Shown here piece after piece: positions 61,301 through 64,000 of a stretch of 64,000 nucleotides of DNA (position 1 is the first letter of the stretch; each line of letters opens with the position of its first letter). The translations under genes were made by a program, and so were the position numbers. The notes under the pieces were generated by a model. The model had not been told where the DNA came from. It made no database searches and saw only the letters and a list, made by a program, of their open reading frames with translations. Source of the DNA: Steroidobacteraceae bacterium (GTDB lineage Bacteria > Pseudomonadota > Gammaproteobacteria > Steroidobacterales > Steroidobacteraceae); assembly GCA_041395505.1 (NCBI GenBank), contig JAWLAG010000001.1:1488001-1552000 (forward strand). The letters run 5' to 3'.

Positions 61301-64000
61301 GCTTCGCATCAACGGGCAACCAGTGGGCGAACTCAATTACGACGGCGAGCGCAGCAATACCATCAAGACGGTGAGCGTCAGCCGCTGGCGTGGCGTCAAT
61401 CTGCGCGATGGCGAGAACGAACTGGTGGCCGATGTGCTCGATGATACGGGCAAGCTCCTCAAGCGGCTCACCCGCAACGTGCACTATGGCAGCAACGCCG
61501 TGCGAGCCGAGCTCGATCGCTCGGCATCGGTACTGGTTGCCGACGGCCGGACGAAGCCGGTCATCGCGTTGAAGCTCTTCGATGCCTATGGCAAACCAGT
61601 ACGTCGCGGCAGTTATGGCTCCTTCCGCGTCGATGCGCCGCATCGTTCGTGGTGGGAAGTCGAGTCGCTCGATGACAATCCATTGCTGGCCGTGGCGCCA
61701 CGCGAACCGCCGTTTGAAGTCGAGGAGGGTGGTATTGCACGGCTCGAACTCGAGCCGACCACCCAGGCTGGCAACGTGAGAATGCACCTGCGACTGAGCG
61801 AACGACAGAACCAGGATCTCAATGTCTGGCTCGCGCCAACTTCGCGCGAGTGGATCATGGTTGGCGTGGCGTCGGGTACGGCAGCCTACCAGCAGATTTC
61901 GCAAAACCTGCAAAATGCCGAGGCGGCCGGCGTCGAGGAAGGATTCGACTCTGACGGGCGGGTTGCATTCTTCGCGAAAGGCAGCATACGCGGCGATTAC
62001 CTGCTGACGCTCGCCTATGACTCGGCCCGCGATCGGGAGGAAGCGCGCCAGCGTCTGCTCGGCGTCATCGAGCCGGGCCGCTATTACATGGTGTATGGCG
62101 ATGGCACCGAGCAGCGCTTCGAAAGTGCTTCGGCGCGCAAACTTTACTTGAAACTCGAACGTCGGCAGTTCGCGGCACTCTTCGGCGACTACGAGACCGG
62201 TTTCACCGTCACCGAACTGACGCGCTACAACCGCACACTGAATGGTCTGAAGGCGGACTACGGTGGCGATCGCGCGGGATTCAGCGCCTTTGCAGCACGC
62301 ACCGACCTTGGCATGGCGAGGGATGAGATCCGGGGCGACGGCACCTCGGGCCTTTATCGGCTGAGCCGAGCTCCAATCGTCATCAACAGCGACAAGATCC
62401 GGATCGAGATCCGCGACCGGTTCGAGACGTCGAAAGTGATCTCGAGCAGCGAACAATCGCGCTACCTCGATTACACGCTTGATTACTCCACCGGTGAATT
62501 GTTCTTCAAGCAGCCGGTGCCAAGCCGCGACGACGAATTCAATCCGGTGTTCATCATTGCCGAGTACGAAACCGTCGGAACCGGCGAGGAGCGAACCTCC
62601 GCCGGTGCCCGGGTTTACGTGAAGTCGGCGGACGAACGCGTCGAGGTCGGCGCCAGCTACCTGCGTGATGGTGCTGCCAATGGTGACAGCGAGATCAGTG
62701 GCGTCGATCTGCGCTGGCGACCAGCGGCGAGCACGGAGCTGCGAGCCGAGTTCGCCGCCAGTCAATCCGACGATCCGTCGCGCGCATCGTCGGCCAGCGC
62801 CTATCTCGCCGAGCTCAAGCACGTCACGGAAAAACTGGACGCACGTGTCTATGTGCGCGAACAGGACGTCGGGTTCGGCATCGGCCAACAGCTGTCGACC
62901 GAAGAAGGCTCGCGTAAAGCCGGCATCGATGCGCGCTGGCGCCTTGAGGAAAACCTCAACCTTCAGGCCGAGTCGTACTGGCTGCAGAGCGTCGCGACTG
63001 CGGCGGAACGGCGCTATGCGGCGGCGGAATTGCGCTATGGTCACGATGGGCGCAGCGCCGGTATCGGTGCGCGTATTGCCGATGATCGAATGGCCGACGG
63101 CGAGCACAGGCAGAGCGAACAGCTGTTCCTGACGGGCAGCATTAACCTGTTTGACGATCGCATCACGCTGCGTGGCTCAGGTGATATCACCGTGGGCAAC
63201 CAGAACGAAAGCGTGGACTATCCGGCGCGCGCGCTGGTGGGGGTTGACTATCATCTTGGCAATCTGACAACCGCCTTCGTCGAATACGAGCACGGCAATG
63301 GCAGCGCGCTCGATACGGACATGACGCGGATCGGATTGCGTGCCCAGCCCTGGGAGCATACCCAGGTGACGACTTCATTGAACCAGCAATTCACGGAGTT
63401 CGGGCCACGCTTGTTTGCCAATTTCGGCTTGACTCAGGGTTGGCAGATCAACGATGCATGGTCGGTCGATTTTGGCGTCGATCAGAGCAATACCATGCGC
63501 GGTTCCGCTCTTGCGCCATTGACCGACGGGCAGCCGCTCGCGAGTGGTACACTCGCCGAGGACTTCTTTGCCAGTTATGTCGGTGCGAGTTACAGGCGCG
63601 ACCTGTGGACCTTGACCAGCCGTATCGAACATCGAAGTGCCGACAGCGAGCAGCGCTGGGGCGTATTGGCAGGGTGGTATCGCGAGCCGGTGCGCGGCCA
63701 TGCATTGTCGCTGGCCCTGACCGGGTTTGATTCGCTGCTGCTCGACGGCGGCCGCAACCGCAACGGCGATCTGCAGTTCAACTGGGCGTACCGGCCCGTC
63801 AGCAGCGCCTGGATCGTCTACAACCGGCTCGACCTGCGCTTTGACGCCACACGCAATCTGCTCAATGATTTCGACTCGGCGCGCATCGTGGAGAACCTGC
63901 ATATGAACTGGCAGGCCGGGCCGCGTGACCAACTTGGCCTGCAGGTGGGTGCCCGCTACGTTGAGAGCACGTTTGCCACGGAGCGCTACTCCGGCACATC
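58389..64000 (+). CDS. Giant DUF11/OmpA-domain outer-membrane protein, runs off the right edge
   Basis: At least 1870 residues. In order: a signal region (ALGFLAASLFLAVMPIATIA), a short copy of the cluster motif (GTLITNIGNVYFDIGGATQR, residue about 65), a first carboxypeptidase-regulatory-like unit (GRLFDSLSGAPVDGARVTL, about 258), a DUF11 unit (KSANTTVAAPGDFVQYQVNV, about 398-505), a second regulatory-like unit (TDSEGKYHFEDVPPGTHVVQ, about 555-588), an OmpA-like peptidoglycan-binding domain (about 770-882, VGHADKTPIS to ARNRRVEIEV), a long beta region and, from about residue 1220, alternating strands typical of a large outer-membrane barrel. A GGAGG lies eight bases before the ATG at 58389; an ATG at 58461 is the alternative. 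It should anchor the other three cluster proteins at the cell surface. Confidence 0.82.
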   Translation, partial: MRAPGAGPLTTLRVGNLQNDRGGVMNSHPASRAFARLRSALGFLAASLFLAVMPIATIAQNAPPGTLITNIGNVYFDIGGATQRSDSNAVTVTVLPTPTTATITIDRYNAGAATSTTAGPTQCLQGNVAVPLPDPVVAGSGSLNPAQPLPLSATGTVHAGDAIFLRVTDGDQNLDATVLDFIDVRVVANATGDSERVRLTETGVNTGVFVGYVPSQTSAAAAGDCVLQVTRDTSLQAFYVDPDDAADAVQAESLIDPFGRLFDSLSGAPVDGARVTLIDVATGLPAAVLGDDGVSSYPATLITGQPVTDSGGTVYVLPAGFYRFPLVAPGQYRLEIEPPAGYLFPSMRTEADLQQLPGNPWRLGPGSFGNSFDALAPPAVAVDVPLDPSGTDLILRKSANTTVAAPGDFVQYQVNVQNASTVGEFRNVLIEDRLPFGLRFRPGSARIDGQPVADPAVSADGRGLTFTVPLLPAGAQATVTYVVEIAAVARGPELVNVAVAEALGGIRSNEARALIRLRNELFTDKGFIAGRVVEAICASPVESAPGVAGVRIYLEDGRYAVTDSEGKYHFEDVPPGTHVVQLDMLSVPDYLQLSGCTDNARFAGRAYSQFAQLRGGQLWRADFRLIERAPARGTAELRMRSRLIDERTAEHELLVHVQGVATGNNRIQLLLPTGLQYESGSAHRDGTPIESVSLRSNVLSVDLHELAAGAQIVVKLRTRVTAAAADLLAIKAILTFDTAAASGQRTAATENSLRFGSAEYRSGSYRFSPRFDVLKTHLSTSDRLELDRIADEWRAATEVRLRAVGHADKTPISAASRKLFADNYQLSQARAQVVADYLMQRLGLESDAVVVDGRGADEPLATGDDPASLARNRRVEIEVTGRHLVRAGELQLVKAVAEPQSIATSGVVLRAPVAATAPRRPAIERSNGAESIPQIEELQPGIDWLLPREDAVPPIPAIKIAIKHGPRQSIELRINGQPVGELNYDGERSNTIKTVSVSRWRGVNLRDGENELVADVLDDTGKLLKRLTRNVHYGSNAVRAELDRSASVLVADGRTKPVIALKLFDAYGKPVRRGSYGSFRVDAPHRSWWEVESLDDNPLLAVAPREPPFEVEEGGIARLELEPTTQAGNVRMHLRLSERQNQDLNVWLAPTSREWIMVGVASGTAAYQQISQNLQNAEAAGVEEGFDSDGRVAFFAKGSIRGDYLLTLAYDSARDREEARQRLLGVIEPGRYYMVYGDGTEQRFESASARKLYLKLERRQFAALFGDYETGFTVTELTRYNRTLNGLKADYGGDRAGFSAFAARTDLGMARDEIRGDGTSGLYRLSRAPIVINSDKIRIEIRDRFETSKVISSSEQSRYLDYTLDYSTGELFFKQPVPSRDDEFNPVFIIAEYETVGTGEERTSAGARVYVKSADERVEVGASYLRDGAANGDSEISGVDLRWRPAASTELRAEFAASQSDDPSRASSASAYLAELKHVTEKLDARVYVREQDVGFGIGQQLSTEEGSRKAGIDARWRLEENLNLQAESYWLQSVATAAERRYAAAELRYGHDGRSAGIGARIADDRMADGEHRQSEQLFLTGSINLFDDRITLRGSGDITVGNQNESVDYPARALVGVDYHLGNLTTAFVEYEHGNGSALDTDMTRIGLRAQPWEHTQVTTSLNQQFTEFGPRLFANFGLTQGWQINDAWSVDFGVDQSNTMRGSALAPLTDGQPLASGTLAEDFFASYVGASYRRDLWTLTSRIEHRSADSEQRWGVLAGWYREPVRGHALSLALTGFDSLLLDGGRNRNGDLQFNWAYRPVSSAWIVYNRLDLRFDATRNLLNDFDSARIVENLHMNWQAGPRDQLGLQVGARYVESTFATERYSGT

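Noticed and set aside
59553..63107. A 1184-codon open frame on the minus strand
   Set aside because: It lies wholly antisense to the giant DUF11/OmpA gene. Its composition is the Arg/His-rich mirror of GC-rich coding DNA and it shows no domain.
1..64000. tRNA, rRNA, CRISPR, prophage, insertion sequence or toxin-antitoxin pair
   Set aside because: I looked for clover-leaf patterns, short regular repeats, transposase motifs and small paired genes and saw none.

Overview
The window is GC-rich, densely coding bacterial chromosome with no rRNA, tRNA, CRISPR array, phage or insertion sequence that I can see. The gene set points to a free-living heterotrophic gammaproteobacterium: class II polyhydroxyalkanoate synthase with depolymerase and phasin, FNR with four cysteine ligands, SirB2, a RpoE/ChrR pair, GTP-dependent PEP carboxykinase and several TonB/outer-membrane genes. 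Something near Steroidobacterales, Nevskiales or Xanthomonadales fits, but this is inference from gene families, not from a marker gene.

Layout. 1-5770: the start of a PMT-type glycosyltransferase, an ECF sigma / FecR / TonB-receptor signalling trio, and a SRPBCC-GyrI protein. 5771-18788: accessory genes, namely a GlxA-type regulator, a Rieske oxygenase, a DUF5666 lipoprotein, a frameshifted beta-propeller lipoprotein, a TMEM175-like channel, an AraC regulator, SnoaL-like and CAP proteins, an FAD oxidoreductase with an MBL-fold hydrolase, and a TPR protein with a di-heme peroxidase. 18804-24484: a divergent catabolic-looking cluster (GPH transporter and alpha/beta hydrolase on one side; M24 peptidase, alpha/beta hydrolase and amidohydrolase on the other).

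24508-30305 is the best-resolved regulatory unit. An ECF sigma (RpoE) with its zinc/cupin anti-sigma ChrR stands back to back with a five-gene lipid operon (Cfa-like methyltransferase, DUF2878, DUF1295, FAD/NAD amine-oxidase-like protein, DUF1365). Both sides have a TGATCC-type promoter of the class used by the singlet-oxygen sigma factor of Rhodobacter. In Rhodobacter, related genes make methylated furan fatty acids, so this is probably a sigma-E-controlled membrane-lipid modification system.

30362-42797: an M14 peptidase, a PadR-PspC-GST operon with a clear PadR-type operator, a small zinc-ribbon protein with a second GST, a PEP-mutase-like protein, a two-lobed retropepsin-like protease, MscS, VOC, and a VTT membrane domain fused to a flavin disulfide reductase. 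42807-46287: FNR, then quinol NO reductase and SirB2 behind a perfect FNR box at -41.5. 46297-55268: an antiporter, a second alpha/beta hydrolase of the unusual GxHTG type, PckG with a Tat-exported FAD oxidase, and the PHA operon (phaC, phaZ, phasin) with a sigma-70 promoter and a textbook terminator.

55554-64000 (open at the right edge): a four-gene unit of secreted DUF11-like proteins ending in a very large DUF11/OmpA/beta-barrel protein, preceded by a perfect CRP-type site with a -10 element at the class II spacing. With the lipid operon, this is the strongest candidate for an undescribed system here.
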